A stretch of DNA of 40,018 nt from Chitinophagaceae bacterium (GTDB taxonomy: Bacteria > Bacteroidota > Bacteroidia > Chitinophagales > Chitinophagaceae). The notes beneath the pieces were generated by a model. That model was not told the origin of the DNA. It saw only the letters and a program-made list of their open reading frames with translations, and did not search any database. Within the stretch, counting starts at the first letter, position 1; the number at the start of each line of letters is the position of its first letter. Below, piece by piece: positions 7,866 to 18,074 of this stretch. The translations under genes were made by a program, and so were the position numbers. Where the stretch lies: positions 1 to 40,018 of the forward strand of contig JAHEZD010000004.1 of assembly GCA_023251255.1 (NCBI GenBank), written 5' to 3'.

Positions 7866-9955
7866 GACATGTTGCTTGTTTGTTGGCCTGTAGCAAGGTT
7901 ACTGAATTCAATGTAAATGCTGGTGCCGTTTTCGGCCGATGAACTGATGTCCAAATGCCCATTGAGCGACTTTACCCTTTCTTTGATGGCTATAATGCCC
8001 ATGCCGCTGCTTTCATTGGATGGTTGCATTCCTTTGCCATTGTCTTCTATCGTAATGCTCAATAAGCCATTGTGGTAGTTCAACTGTACCAAGGCCTGAG
8101 TGGCCTGCGCATGCTTGACTATATTATTGACAAGTTCTTGCACAATGCGGTACACCACCAAGGAGAACTCACTGTTTAGCAAGGATAGTTCCCCGAAGCT
8201 CTCGAAACTTATTTCCATATTGCTGCCGCTTACTACACGTTCGCAGAAAAGGGAAACAGCTTTTGTTAGTCCTTCCTGCAACAATATTTCGGGCATCAGG
8301 TTGTGGGCAGAGGTCCTAAGTTCTGCAGATGCTTCTTCCAGCAATTGAAGCACAATTCCGAAATCAGCAGGCATATTTTCCTTTCCCTGTTTGCGTAGCA
8401 TGGCGCTCATTTGCAAACGCACAGTAGCCAGTGTTCCGCCCATGCCATCATGCAGTTCGCGGGCAATCCTGCTGCGTTCTTTTTCTTCCCCTTTTATCAT
8501 GGCATTCAACTGTTCTATTTTCATATTCTGCTGCAAGCTGCGGATCTTTTCTGTTTGGAGCTTCTGTTTGTTCCTGTTGTTGATGTAAAGCAGCAGGGTT
8601 ACCACGCTAATCAATAGCAGGCCAATGGAAATACCGCCAATCCAGAAGTTCTTTGATTTTATCCGGTTTTCGTTTCTTATTATGGCCAGTTCCTGCTGTG
8701 CTATTTCCCTGTTCTTGTCGGCAATGCGTGATTTTATTTCTACATTGTACACAAGGTCCAACTTCTCTGTTTTCATCAAGCTGTCCCTAATAATAGCATA
8801 TTGCTTGCGGTGGTAAGATGCTTTCTTGAATTGGCCCGTTGCTTCGTAGGCATTGGCTAATGTTTGATGTGCATGGTCAGTGATGCTAATGATTTTTGAA
8901 CTTTCTGCTTTTGCCAGTGCTGGAACTGTTATATCTATGGCTTTCTTGTACTGCTTCTGCATACAGTAAGCCTCACCTAATAAAATATCAGCAAAAACAA
9001 TGTACCGGTTGGCAGACCTGCCTTGCTTTGGCGCTTCATTAATGGCTTTCTGCATATTGATAATGGCCATTTCCGGATTCTTATCGTCCAGATAAGTAAT
9101 GCCAATATTTACATAGGATGACATGATCATGGATGGTACCACATGCTGCCTCTTCCCGAATACGATATTCTTATTGCTGTAATACCTTGCTGAATCATTC
9201 TTGCCAGAATTGTGGTAATAAGCTGCTTTTTGGAAGTAGATGCTGACCAATAAGCTACTGTCGTTATTAACAATTGCCTTCTTTTCCAATACATTTATGC
9301 GTTGCATGATTTGCTCTATGTACCGGTCGTTTTTGATGTCTTCATGGGCATTCATCCAAAACTGCAAAATCTTACTGAGCACTTTCAGTTGTGTGGAAGA
9401 GCTGACTGTTGATGGGGCCTTCTCCACCATTTCAAGTGCTTGGTAACGGTACCATGCACATGAGTCGTACCTGCCTGCATAATAAAAAGATTCTGACAAC
9501 AATAAATGTATGGCAATCGCCAAATCTTTTCCTTTGGTATCATTTCCACAATAAGGCAATGCCATGTGCAAATAGGCCATTGCTTTTTCTTGCACGTTTT
9601 TAATGTTGTAATACCGGCCCAGTCCACATAAGGATTCAGCAATCCCTTCCCTGTAATTAAGGTGTTTACTTGCTTCCAGTCCCTGCGAGTATAACATGGC
9701 TGAACTATCACTTGCGGTTTCCCTGAAGGTGTATGCTTTTTGAAGAAGGCGGTTAATAGCAACCGTGTCCTTTAAAGAAGGACCGTTCTGGAAACTATCC
9801 TGCGCATGGCCAGTTATTGTCAACAGCAATAACTGGCCAATACTAACAAGTAGTAGTAAGTGCTTCCCACAATTCCCTATTGTACGACTGGTACCTGTCA
9901 TGGTTGGATGGTGGATTTGATGATTGTCTTTTTCAAAAAGGGCTGTGCTAATCAT
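7862..9955 (-). CDS. TPR-containing sensor histidine kinase (HisKA_3 type)
   Basis: Membrane sensor kinase of 697 residues. A hydrophobic segment near residues 32-50 ending in GHAQ looks like a signal peptide. The following region to about 410 is rich in TPR-like helices (for example LCGLGRYYNIKNVQEKAMAYLHMALPY), giving a periplasmic sensor. A transmembrane helix (WIGGISIGLLLISVVTLLLYI) lies near 437-457, followed by a coiled coil. The HisKA_3 box is RIARELHDGMGG with phospho-acceptor His502, and the ATPase N box is VQELVNNIVKHAQ with G box EDNGKGM. The start is uncertain. ATG at 9955 has AGGAGG only one base upstream, which is too close. ATG at 9901 would begin nearer the signal peptide. It pairs with the overlapping regulator gene at 7236-7865. 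Confidence 0.93.
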   Translation of the reverse strand: MISTALFEKDNHQIHHPTMTGTSRTIGNCGKHLLLLVSIGQLLLLTITGHAQDSFQNGPSLKDTVAINRLLQKAYTFRETASDSSAMLYSQGLEASKHLNYREGIAESLCGLGRYYNIKNVQEKAMAYLHMALPYCGNDTKGKDLAIAIHLLLSESFYYAGRYDSCAWYRYQALEMVEKAPSTVSSSTQLKVLSKILQFWMNAHEDIKNDRYIEQIMQRINVLEKKAIVNNDSSLLVSIYFQKAAYYHNSGKNDSARYYSNKNIVFGKRQHVVPSMIMSSYVNIGITYLDDKNPEMAIINMQKAINEAPKQGRSANRYIVFADILLGEAYCMQKQYKKAIDITVPALAKAESSKIISITDHAHQTLANAYEATGQFKKASYHRKQYAIIRDSLMKTEKLDLVYNVEIKSRIADKNREIAQQELAIIRNENRIKSKNFWIGGISIGLLLISVVTLLLYINNRNKQKLQTEKIRSLQQNMKIEQLNAMIKGEEKERSRIARELHDGMGGTLATVRLQMSAMLRKQGKENMPADFGIVLQLLEEASAELRTSAHNLMPEILLQEGLTKAVSLFCERVVSGSNMEISFESFGELSLLNSEFSLVVYRIVQELVNNIVKHAQATQALVQLNYHNGLLSITIEDNGKGMQPSNESSGMGIIAIKERVKSLNGHLDISSSAENGTSIYIEFSNLATGQQTSNMS

Positions 9956-9972
9956 TCCTCCTATGCCTAAAG

Positions 9973-9988
9973 TAGTGGTTTACCACTA
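9973..9988. promoter_or_regulatory. 7-2-7 inverted repeat upstream of the kinase gene
   Basis: TAGTGGT (9973-9979), spacer TT, ACCACTA (9982-9988): a perfect 7-bp inverted repeat with a 2-base spacer, 17 bases upstream of the kinase start and in the divergent intergenic region with the beta-helix gene. NarL-family regulators are known to bind heptamers in exactly this 7-2-7 arrangement, although the heptamer sequence here is not the E. coli NarL consensus. A target site for the adjacent NarL-type regulator is inferred. Confidence 0.5.
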
Positions 9989-10102
9989 ATTTTTATTTCG
10001 GGCATTTCCCGCCAATTAATTCCTTAACAAGGAAGATACTTTTACGCAAATACGAACTACTGGTTCAGTAGACTATTTCCTCAAACTTAAAGTAAACCAG
10101 CT

Positions 10103-13100
10103 ATGCAAAAATTTTTACCAAATGTAAACGCAATTTATTCGTGTGTAAAGAAAGTTTCTTTTGCGTTACTGGCGTTGTTATGTGGTCTGTTTGCCAAGTC
10201 TCAGGTTTCAGGAACCTTTACCATTAACTCGGCACAGGCTTCTGCTGGTAACAATTTCCAGACCTTTACGGAAGCCGTTTTTTCGTTGGCTGGTGGTGTA
10301 AATGGTGCTGTTATCTTTAATGTGGCACCAGGAAGCGGCCCTTATAATGAACAGATTAATATCAATGCCATTGCAGGGGCATCGGTCACCAATACCATCA
10401 CTTTTAACTGCAATGGCACCACCATTACCAATGCTTCTACTAACTCATTGTCCAGGGCCGTCATTAAACTGGACGGGGCCAAGCATATCATATTTGACAG
10501 TGCTGTGGTTTTGCCAGTCACAACTGATATCCAAACTTATGGATGGGGTTTTGGTATCCTTAGGGATGCTGATAGCAATACGGTGAAACGTTGCAAGATT
10601 ATTGTCAGCGATACCATTGTGCAGAATACCATTGGCATCATCATTGGTGGAACAGATGATTATCCAAGTAGCAACGGCTTGAGCGGTTGCGATGGCAACC
10701 TAATTACTGGCAATACAGTTATTGGGGGCTATTGGGGCATCGTTATAGACAATTATGCTGGCAACTTTGGCTTCTCTTACACACCTGTAACCAATAACAT
10801 TATCTCCAACAATAAAGTCAGTGACTTTGTCAATACTGGTATATATGCTATTTGGACAAAGGGCACAGTTGTAGAAGGAAATGACATTAGTTGCAAGATG
10901 GTAGATGCTGCATCGGGTATTACGTTTAATGAGAAAAATGAAGGATTTAGAGTCCTTTCCAATAAAATACATAATTTCTATAAAAGCCCAACTACCGCCA
11001 GTACGGTGGACTTCTTCAATGGGATTTATATTGCCTATTGTCCATCGGATGCGGCTAACATCAATACAGTGGCCAATAATGCCATCTACGATATAAGAAA
11101 CGACAAAAACCAATATGGCATTATTGTCAGTTACAGTTCCTATGCAAATATCTACCACAATACAGTGGTACTGGATACAGCAGGAGCTGCCGCATCCACC
11201 ACTACCAGCGGCTTTGAGCATGATGCAGGCAACTCCAAAATTAACTTCAAGAACAATATTCTTGTTGTAACAAGAACAGGCTCCGGTAGTAAGTATGGCA
11301 TCTATGAGTCCAATGCGGGGAGTGGCTTTGTGAGTGATTATAACGATGTAATTACAGGCAGCAATACATGGGGCAGGTACGGAAGCACCAGTTATGCTAC
11401 ATTGGCCACTTGGCAAACAGGCACTTTGCAGGATGCCCATTCTGCTTCTACAGATCCGGTTTTTACCAATCTGGCTGCTGGCAACTTGAAACCAACCGCT
11501 GTTGCACTGGACAATCTTGGTGTTTATGTGGGCATTACCAAGGATATTGTGGGCGATATCAGGAACAATAACAATCCAGATGTGGGTGCCTATGAATTCT
11601 TGACACCTCCTTGCGGTTCCCCCTTGAACGGAGGCACGGGAATAGCTATTCCAACGGCGTTTACATGTAGCTCCGGCAATATCACCCTTAACCTTAGTGG
11701 TAATTCATTTGGTTCCGGGCAAAGTTACCAATGGCAAAGTTCCACCACGGCCAATGGCACTTATACCAATATTGGTTCTACGCTAATTGTTCCCAGTTTT
11801 GATATATACCCCACTGCATCCCTTTATTATAGGGCTGTGTTAACCTGTGGTCCCAATACCGTTAATTCTGCTCCCTTACTGGTGAACGTATTCCAACCAC
11901 TATCCGGAAACTATACCATTAACCCCAGCCAGCCACTAAGCCTCACCAACTTCCAATCATTTGCTGGTGCTTATGCGGCCATTAAATGTGGTATTGGCGG
12001 CCCTATAGTCATTGATGTGGCACCCAATAGCGGCCCTTACAATGAACAATTGGTCCTTGGAAAGATAACTGGTGCCAGCGCCACCAATACAGTGACCATC
12101 AAAGGCAATGGCAATACGATTACCTACCTATCGGTCAATTCAGACGAAAGGGCCACGATTAAACTGAACAATGCCAGCCATGTTATCCTGGACAGCCTCA
12201 ACATTGTGGCACAGGGCACTTCCAGCAGCCAATATGGTTTTGGTGTGCAGCTGATAAACAATTCAGATTCCAATATAATAAGGAAGTGCAAGGTGAGCGT
12301 AACCACTGGCAGCAGTTCACCCAACTATGCCGGTTTTGTGATCAACTCCAGCACCTCGGATGCCATTGGTGGCAGCGGCGTGGCCACCAGTTGCGATTAC
12401 AACAAGATTACGGGCAATACCATTATTGGTGGTTATTATGGCCTTACCGTATATTCCGATCCCTCCATTTCCAAGGTATTCTATGACACCATATCCAACA
12501 ATACCATCCAGGATTTCTATACCACAGGTTTATATGTTTATGGAACAGACCATGCTGTAATAGATGGCAATGATATCAGCAGGCCAACAAGGACCACTTC
12601 TGGAAGTACTGTAAACTGTCTTTACTTGAACAATATCAACACATCAGCCAAGGTGTCCAACAACAAAATCCATGGTACTTTTACCGGCTTTCCTGCGGGT
12701 ACAGGTGCTACCAATGGTATCAACCTCAATAACTGTGATGCTACAGCAAGCACACAGAACATCATTAGCAATAACTTGATGTACGACTTTGGTGGAACAG
12801 GTGCATTGGTTGGTATATTCAACACAAGCTCCGATTATAACCTATGCTACCACAACACTATTTCATTGAACAATAGCACAGGCACACCAACATCCACTGC
12901 AAGGGGTATTTATCAAACCACTACAGCAACTGGTTTGGAATTCACGAACAATAATATCACCATTACAAGAACCGGTACAGGCACCAATGTGGGCATTTAC
13001 ATGAATACTTCCACTACCAGCTATACAGCTAACAATAACAATTACTATATTGCTGGGGCCGGAACCAATAAAGTAGGCTCCATTGGCAGTACCACTTACA

Positions 13101-13870
13101 CCACACTGGCCAACTGGCAAACTGCCTCCAGCAAGGATGCCAACTCCTATGCCGAGAATCCCCTGTACACGGATTTGACCAATGGCAACCTTAAACCAAC
13201 AGCCTCCATCATTGATAACAAAGGCACCTATGTAGGCATTGCCACAGATATTACTGGCACTACAAGAAGCACTACCACACCAGATATAGGTGCCTATGAA
13301 TTTACTATTGTTGTGCCAATCAAATTATCCGGCATCACAGCAATAAAGAATGGAAAGGATATACTGGTAAAATGGACAACCATTTCGGAGATAAACAGTA
13401 AATCATTTGTGGTGGAGCGTTCTGTGGATGGCAGTTCCTTTGTGGAAGTAGGCACCATTGCTGCCAAAGGAAACACCAATGGCAGCGAAGCCTACCAGTT
13501 GAATGACAAGGATGCCACTGTTATACCTGCAAACGTGCTGTATTACCGATTGAGGATGATTGACAATGATGGCCACTATGACTATTCATCTACTGTACTG
13601 GTGCAATTGGGGAAGAACTATGCTAGCATAAAAGTGTATCCCAATCCATTTATGTCAGCATTGTATGCTGTGGTGAGTACAGATATGAGCGGCACAGCCA
13701 TCATTGATGTAAAGGACATAGTAGGAAGAACCATTACCAGCAATCAGCAAACCATTGTTCCCGGTGAAAATAAACTACCTGTTCCAGCAGCCGAATCATT
13801 GCAAAAAGGAGTCTATTTATTAACGGTAAGGTTCAATGGGAACAGTTGCCTGTTCAAAATAACGAAGTAG
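10103..13870 (+). CDS. secreted tandem parallel beta-helix protein with T9SS type A sorting domain
   Basis: 1255-residue exported protein. The N-terminal signal peptide is VSFALLALLCGLFAKSQ. Two homologous halves follow: residues about 35-500 and about 600-1065 each begin with a (G)x(F/Y)TIN...NFQ(T/S)F segment, then VAP-SGPYNEQ, then many N-rich right-handed beta-helix turns (IISNN, VIEGNDIS, NKIHNF). Each ends with a shared (T/N)LKPTA....NxGxYVGI..DI closing segment. A short Ig-like linker (about 501-595) separates them. Residues 1070-1255 hold a fibronectin-like part (VVERSVDGSSFVEVG) and a C-terminal domain (VYPNPFMSALYAVV ... GVYLLTVRFN) typical of type IX secretion cargo. It is probably a surface or released adhesin, or a carbohydrate-active protein without identifiable catalytic residues. 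A hairpin, CTACTG-GTT-CAGTAG (10057-10071), lies in its leader. Confidence 0.85.
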   Translation: MQKFLPNVNAIYSCVKKVSFALLALLCGLFAKSQVSGTFTINSAQASAGNNFQTFTEAVFSLAGGVNGAVIFNVAPGSGPYNEQININAIAGASVTNTITFNCNGTTITNASTNSLSRAVIKLDGAKHIIFDSAVVLPVTTDIQTYGWGFGILRDADSNTVKRCKIIVSDTIVQNTIGIIIGGTDDYPSSNGLSGCDGNLITGNTVIGGYWGIVIDNYAGNFGFSYTPVTNNIISNNKVSDFVNTGIYAIWTKGTVVEGNDISCKMVDAASGITFNEKNEGFRVLSNKIHNFYKSPTTASTVDFFNGIYIAYCPSDAANINTVANNAIYDIRNDKNQYGIIVSYSSYANIYHNTVVLDTAGAAASTTTSGFEHDAGNSKINFKNNILVVTRTGSGSKYGIYESNAGSGFVSDYNDVITGSNTWGRYGSTSYATLATWQTGTLQDAHSASTDPVFTNLAAGNLKPTAVALDNLGVYVGITKDIVGDIRNNNNPDVGAYEFLTPPCGSPLNGGTGIAIPTAFTCSSGNITLNLSGNSFGSGQSYQWQSSTTANGTYTNIGSTLIVPSFDIYPTASLYYRAVLTCGPNTVNSAPLLVNVFQPLSGNYTINPSQPLSLTNFQSFAGAYAAIKCGIGGPIVIDVAPNSGPYNEQLVLGKITGASATNTVTIKGNGNTITYLSVNSDERATIKLNNASHVILDSLNIVAQGTSSSQYGFGVQLINNSDSNIIRKCKVSVTTGSSSPNYAGFVINSSTSDAIGGSGVATSCDYNKITGNTIIGGYYGLTVYSDPSISKVFYDTISNNTIQDFYTTGLYVYGTDHAVIDGNDISRPTRTTSGSTVNCLYLNNINTSAKVSNNKIHGTFTGFPAGTGATNGINLNNCDATASTQNIISNNLMYDFGGTGALVGIFNTSSDYNLCYHNTISLNNSTGTPTSTARGIYQTTTATGLEFTNNNITITRTGTGTNVGIYMNTSTTSYTANNNNYYIAGAGTNKVGSIGSTTYTTLANWQTASSKDANSYAENPLYTDLTNGNLKPTASIIDNKGTYVGIATDITGTTRSTTTPDIGAYEFTIVVPIKLSGITAIKNGKDILVKWTTISEINSKSFVVERSVDGSSFVEVGTIAAKGNTNGSEAYQLNDKDATVIPANVLYYRLRMIDNDGHYDYSSTVLVQLGKNYASIKVYPNPFMSALYAVVSTDMSGTAIIDVKDIVGRTITSNQQTIVPGENKLPVPAAESLQKGVYLLTVRFNGNSCLFKITK

Positions 13871-13894
13871 TTTCTCTCCAGTTTAGTTTAGTTA

Positions 13895-13922
13895 AAACCA
13901 AGCAGTTTCTACTGCTTGGTTT
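13895..13922 (+). terminator. intrinsic terminator after the beta-helix gene
   Basis: A perfect 12-bp stem, AAACCAAGCAGT (13895-13906) and ACTGCTTGGTTT (13911-13922), with loop TTCT, starts 24 bases after the stop codon and is followed by ATTTAATAATA. It separates the two secreted-protein genes into independent transcripts. Confidence 0.85.
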
Positions 13923-13968
13923 ATTTAATAATAACGATGTTGCTGCCATCAATTTTTGATACTGTACT

Positions 13969-16947
13969 ATGCACCTACTAAAGAAAATATTCACCTGCAG
14001 CTTGTTGCTTGTTATGCAGCTTGGGCTTGCTCAGAATTTTACCAATAAAGGCAAAGAATTCTGGACAGCTTATGGGCACAACAGCCTTTTCACCAATGGC
14101 AATGCACAAACCATGGTGCTATACCTAAGTGCCGATGTGGCTGCCCATGTAACTGTAAGCATCAATGGAACGAGCTGGACAAAGAGCTATACCATTGCAG
14201 CACATTCAGTAGTGGTAAGCGACCCCTTGCCCAAAACAGGAACAGAAGATTGCAGGATATTGAATGAAGGCCTATTCAACAAAGCCATACATATTCAAAG
14301 CGATACGCCCATTGTGGCTTATGTGCATACTTATGGTACTTACAGCTCAGGAGGTACCATGTTATTACCTGTGGAAACCTATAGCTATACCTTCTTTTCT
14401 GTAAACCCTGAACAGAGTGCCAGCGATAGTTATTCATGGTTCTATGTGGTGGCTTCAGAAGACAATACCCAAGTAAAAATTACACCATCAAGACCAACTG
14501 TTGGCGGCCAGTTGCAGAACACGCCGTTTACAGTAACCCTAAACAAAGGACAGTTGTACAATGTGATGGGCAAGGTAAATGGCAGCACCAGTTATGATGT
14601 TTCAGGGAGCAAGATACAATCCGTTCAAGGTGTTGATGGCAAGTGCCACCCTGTAGGTGTGTTTTCAGGCAGCAGCAGGACCTATGTATGTGCAGGCAGT
14701 GACCCCTTTAATAGTGGGAGCGATTTTATCATGCAGCAGGTTTTTCCATTGAATGCTTGGGGTACCAAGTATATTACCGCACTTACTTCAAAAAGCACGT
14801 CGCCAAACCAATTGAACAACAACAAGTACCGGGTGTACGTAAGGGAATCCAACACATTGGTAAGGAAGAATGGTGTATTGCAATCCGGCCTTGTCAATAA
14901 TTTCTATTATGACTTTTCTGGAACCACTTCCGATGTCATTACTGCCACCAAACCAGTACTGGTGGCACAGTTCATACCATCTGCCAATGGTTGTGGCACT
15001 ACTGGTTTAGGCGATCCTGAAATGTTCCTGCTGAGCCCAGTGGACCAAGCGATCAACGACATCACTTTTTACAACACCAATAAGGAAAGCATTTCTGTCA
15101 ACTACCTAACCATGGTCATTCCAACCAATGGCGTACCCTCACTGAAGATTGATGGAACGTACAACAACTTTGACTATACCTATCCCCATCCCAATGCCCC
15201 CGGTTACACGGTGGTAGTAAAGCAGCTTGCATTGGCACCCATGCAACATACTGCCACAAGTGATTCCTCTTTTACGGCCATCACTTATGGTTTGGGAGAC
15301 TTTGAAAGCTATGGCTACAATGCAGGAACGTTCTTAAAGAACCTGGAATCCTCCGTAGTGGTGCAGAACAGTAACAATACGGGTTACAACGCCTATACAT
15401 GCCCAGGCACACCATTCCGTTTAATGTTGAAAACAACCTATAAGCCATCATCCATTTTATGGAAGCTAAGTGCTGTTGCCAATCTCTCCCCCAATACAGA
15501 TATGTTGCAGAACAATTATCCAGCCCCCACTGATTCTGTTACAGAATTCCAACGGAAATTTTATTTGTTTGCACTGCCTGGCACTTATACTTTTTCTGCA
15601 ACCGGAAACTATGCCATACCGGTAACCGTTACAGATTTGCTGATAGAAAATTGCAGCTTCTCGGAGAAATTGAATATCCCAATAAATGTTATTGCTGGGC
15701 CAATAGCAGACTTTATAGCATTGGCCTCCTGTGCAAAGGATTCCATCCATATAATGGGCACATCGCCAGAAGCATTGCAGATAAAACGTTGGAACTGGGA
15801 CTTTAATGATGGCTCAATTGATAGTGTACAGAACCCTGTTAAAGCATATACCATTGCAGGGAATTACACCATTGCCTTGCAAGTAATCAGGAATGATGGA
15901 TGTTTAGGAACTGCCAGTAAAATAGTGGAGATATATCCTTTACCTATTGCGGATTTTCAATTGCCGACCGTTGTTTGTATGCCTAATGGGCCTGCAAGTT
16001 TTACCAACCTGTCAGGCAATGGTTCAGGTCTTCAATATGGATGGAATTTTGGTGACAATGGCACTTCCACCGATAAGGACCCCGTACATTTTTATACAGT
16101 TCCATCCACCTACACCATTTCTTTAAAAGTTACAACAGACAAATATTGCAAGGATTCCGTTTCCAAAGTATTTGCTTCCTTCCACGACCGGCCAAAAGCA
16201 ATATTTGATGTGTCGGTTCCCTTTGTTTGCGAAAATGAGCCATTCAATTTTATGGATAAGTCCACTTCGTTCAGTGCAATTAATTATTGGCAATGGGACT
16301 TTGGGAATGGTAACCACGCTGCATCACAAATTCCACCAGCACAGCAATATACTGGCGCAAATACTTATCCGGTACAATTAATAATTAAGGACATAAATGC
16401 ATGTAGTGATACAGCGAAGCAGGATATTCAGGTATATCCTGCACCACTTATAGATGCAGGCCCTGATAAAACAATTGTGCAGGGTGGCATGGTACAGTTA
16501 GTGGGAACCATTGCCAATGCATCTCCGGCCACAGTTAACTGGTTTCCTATAGTAGGCCTTAGTGCAGCTAATTCACTTGCAACCATTGCATCACCACCTG
16601 CCACCCTAACTTATTATTTAACAGTTGAAAGCAGCCAAGGTTGTAAAGCAACTGATAGTGTTCAAATAAAAGTGCTCAAGAATATAATTATACCCAATGT
16701 TTTTACACCCAATGGGGACGGAACCAATGATTTTTGGGTAATTGATGGATTGAACAGCTATCCCAATGCCATTGTAGAAGTGTTCAATAGAAATGGCCAG
16801 AAAGTATTTGAATCAAAAGGGTATGCAACACCCTGGGATGGAAGGTACAAGGATAAGCCTGTGCCAGTAGGTACCTATTACTATATCATTGTGCCAAACA
16901 ATAATCTTGTAGGTAAATTATCAGGTAGTATCACTATTATTAAATAA
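13969..16947 (+). CDS. secreted IgGFc-binding-like/PKD protein with T9SS type B (gliding) C-terminal domain
   Basis: 992-residue exported protein with signal peptide LKKIFTCSLLLVMQLGLAQ. Residues about 22-460 resemble the IgGFc-binding-protein N-terminal domain found in Bacteroidota surface proteins (GKEFWTAYGHN, IVAYVHTYGTYSSGGTMLLPVETY, VVASEDNTQVKITPS). PKD-like domains follow at about 575-655, 657-735 and 740-820, each with the W-(D/N)FG(D/N) core (WNWDFNDGS, YGWNFGDNG, WQWDFGNGN), then another Ig-like unit at about 825-900. The C-terminus (about 907-992, NVFTPNGDGTNDFWVIDGL ... PVPVGTYYYII) is the gliding-motility-associated type B sorting domain. The start follows the terminator of the previous gene by 46 bases. 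It is probably surface-exposed and adhesive; the ligand is unknown. Confidence 0.85.
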   Translation: MHLLKKIFTCSLLLVMQLGLAQNFTNKGKEFWTAYGHNSLFTNGNAQTMVLYLSADVAAHVTVSINGTSWTKSYTIAAHSVVVSDPLPKTGTEDCRILNEGLFNKAIHIQSDTPIVAYVHTYGTYSSGGTMLLPVETYSYTFFSVNPEQSASDSYSWFYVVASEDNTQVKITPSRPTVGGQLQNTPFTVTLNKGQLYNVMGKVNGSTSYDVSGSKIQSVQGVDGKCHPVGVFSGSSRTYVCAGSDPFNSGSDFIMQQVFPLNAWGTKYITALTSKSTSPNQLNNNKYRVYVRESNTLVRKNGVLQSGLVNNFYYDFSGTTSDVITATKPVLVAQFIPSANGCGTTGLGDPEMFLLSPVDQAINDITFYNTNKESISVNYLTMVIPTNGVPSLKIDGTYNNFDYTYPHPNAPGYTVVVKQLALAPMQHTATSDSSFTAITYGLGDFESYGYNAGTFLKNLESSVVVQNSNNTGYNAYTCPGTPFRLMLKTTYKPSSILWKLSAVANLSPNTDMLQNNYPAPTDSVTEFQRKFYLFALPGTYTFSATGNYAIPVTVTDLLIENCSFSEKLNIPINVIAGPIADFIALASCAKDSIHIMGTSPEALQIKRWNWDFNDGSIDSVQNPVKAYTIAGNYTIALQVIRNDGCLGTASKIVEIYPLPIADFQLPTVVCMPNGPASFTNLSGNGSGLQYGWNFGDNGTSTDKDPVHFYTVPSTYTISLKVTTDKYCKDSVSKVFASFHDRPKAIFDVSVPFVCENEPFNFMDKSTSFSAINYWQWDFGNGNHAASQIPPAQQYTGANTYPVQLIIKDINACSDTAKQDIQVYPAPLIDAGPDKTIVQGGMVQLVGTIANASPATVNWFPIVGLSAANSLATIASPPATLTYYLTVESSQGCKATDSVQIKVLKNIIIPNVFTPNGDGTNDFWVIDGLNSYPNAIVEVFNRNGQKVFESKGYATPWDGRYKDKPVPVGTYYYIIVPNNNLVGKLSGSITIIK

Positions 16948-17132
16948 TTGTAAACTTATTGCCAAGATGTGGGAGCATGATGTTCAACCCTGTTCCGTAT
17001 ACATCCTGTATTTACTGCCTTATGCCCGCTTAGGCTTCATACATGGAGCAGACAGCTTCTTAGCCACTTCAGATTTATTTTGGCATATGCTTTAATGGGG
17101 ACATATTTGACAATCAACCCAAATAACTGCTC

Positions 17133-18059
17133 ATGAAAAAAATAATTCTGTGCCTCATTGGAATTGCATTCTTTGCATTTGCAGCCATTGCCGATAAGGA
17201 TAAGGGCAAGAAAAAGGATTCCAAAAAAGTAGAGGGAGATTCCATTACCAATGTAATTATGGAACAGCTCCATTTTAGGGATTCGGTTTTGAAGGTCATG
17301 AAATATGAAACTGGTTCCATAACGCTCAATGGCGGTTTTGCGAAACTTAACATCCCAAAAGGGTTCAAGTTCCTAAATGCGGAACAAAGCCGTTTTGTTG
17401 TTTCAAAAGTTTGGGGAAATCCTGAAAGGAACGATGTATTAGGAATGATTTTCTCTGAAGATAGGGACCCCTATAGTGATAGCAGCTTTGCTTTCATAGT
17501 TTCATTTGACGATATGGGCTATGTTAAGGATGATGACGCAAAAGATATGAAATACGAGGATTTGCTAAAGCAAATGCAGAAGGATGAGGTAGAAGAAAAC
17601 AAACAGAGAACTGCACAAGGGTACCCTGCAATACATATCGTTGGCTGGGCACAGGCTCCTTATTACGATGCCAATAAAAAAGTACTGCATTGGGCAAAGA
17701 ACCTGAAGTTTGGGGATGAAGAAGGGAACACGTTAAACTATGACGTAAGGGTACTGGGACGCAAAGGAGTTCTTTCTTTGAATGCGGTAGCTTCTATGAA
17801 CGAACTGCCATTGGTACAGCAGAATATTGATAAAGTATTGGGCATGGCAGAATTTACGGAAGGCAACAAATATTCCGATTACAGTTCAAGCAATGGCGAC
17901 AAAATTGCTGCCTATACCATTGGTGGCCTAGTTGCTGGTAAACTATTGCTTAAGGTTGGTTTCCTGGCCAAGTTCTGGAAGTTAATTGCAGTAGGCGTAA
18001 TGGGAGCATTTTATGGGATAAGAAAATTAATTACAGGAAAAGGGAAAGGGGAAGCATAA
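17133..18059 (+). CDS. DUF2167 family membrane protein
   Basis: 308 residues, with a signal peptide or N-terminal anchor (KKIILCLIGIAFFAFAAIAD), a charged Lys/Asp stretch, then a soluble DUF2167-like region (LNGGFAKLNIPKGFKFLNAEQSRFVV; VWGNPERNDVLGMIF; FAFIVSFDDMGYVKDDDA; GWAQAPYYDANKKVLHWAKNLKFG). A C-terminal membrane region (about 260-300) of hydrophobic, glycine-rich helices follows (YTIGGLVAGKLLLKVGFLAKFWKLIAVGVMGAFYG). The family is common in Proteobacteria and Bacteroidota and has no established biochemical function. It stands alone, convergent with the hom gene. The preceding 185-base gap shows no clear motif. Family assignment is by recalled sequence pattern. Confidence 0.8.
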   Translation: MKKIILCLIGIAFFAFAAIADKDKGKKKDSKKVEGDSITNVIMEQLHFRDSVLKVMKYETGSITLNGGFAKLNIPKGFKFLNAEQSRFVVSKVWGNPERNDVLGMIFSEDRDPYSDSSFAFIVSFDDMGYVKDDDAKDMKYEDLLKQMQKDEVEENKQRTAQGYPAIHIVGWAQAPYYDANKKVLHWAKNLKFGDEEGNTLNYDVRVLGRKGVLSLNAVASMNELPLVQQNIDKVLGMAEFTEGNKYSDYSSSNGDKIAAYTIGGLVAGKLLLKVGFLAKFWKLIAVGVMGAFYGIRKLITGKGKGEA

Positions 18060-18074
18060 TCTTTTGAATAAAAC

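Noticed and set aside
10700-11440. 246-codon minus-strand reading frame inside the beta-helix gene
   Set aside because: The antisense frame of a repetitive N/T-rich coding region stays open through composition alone. The plus-strand gene has signal peptide, repeats and sorting domain.
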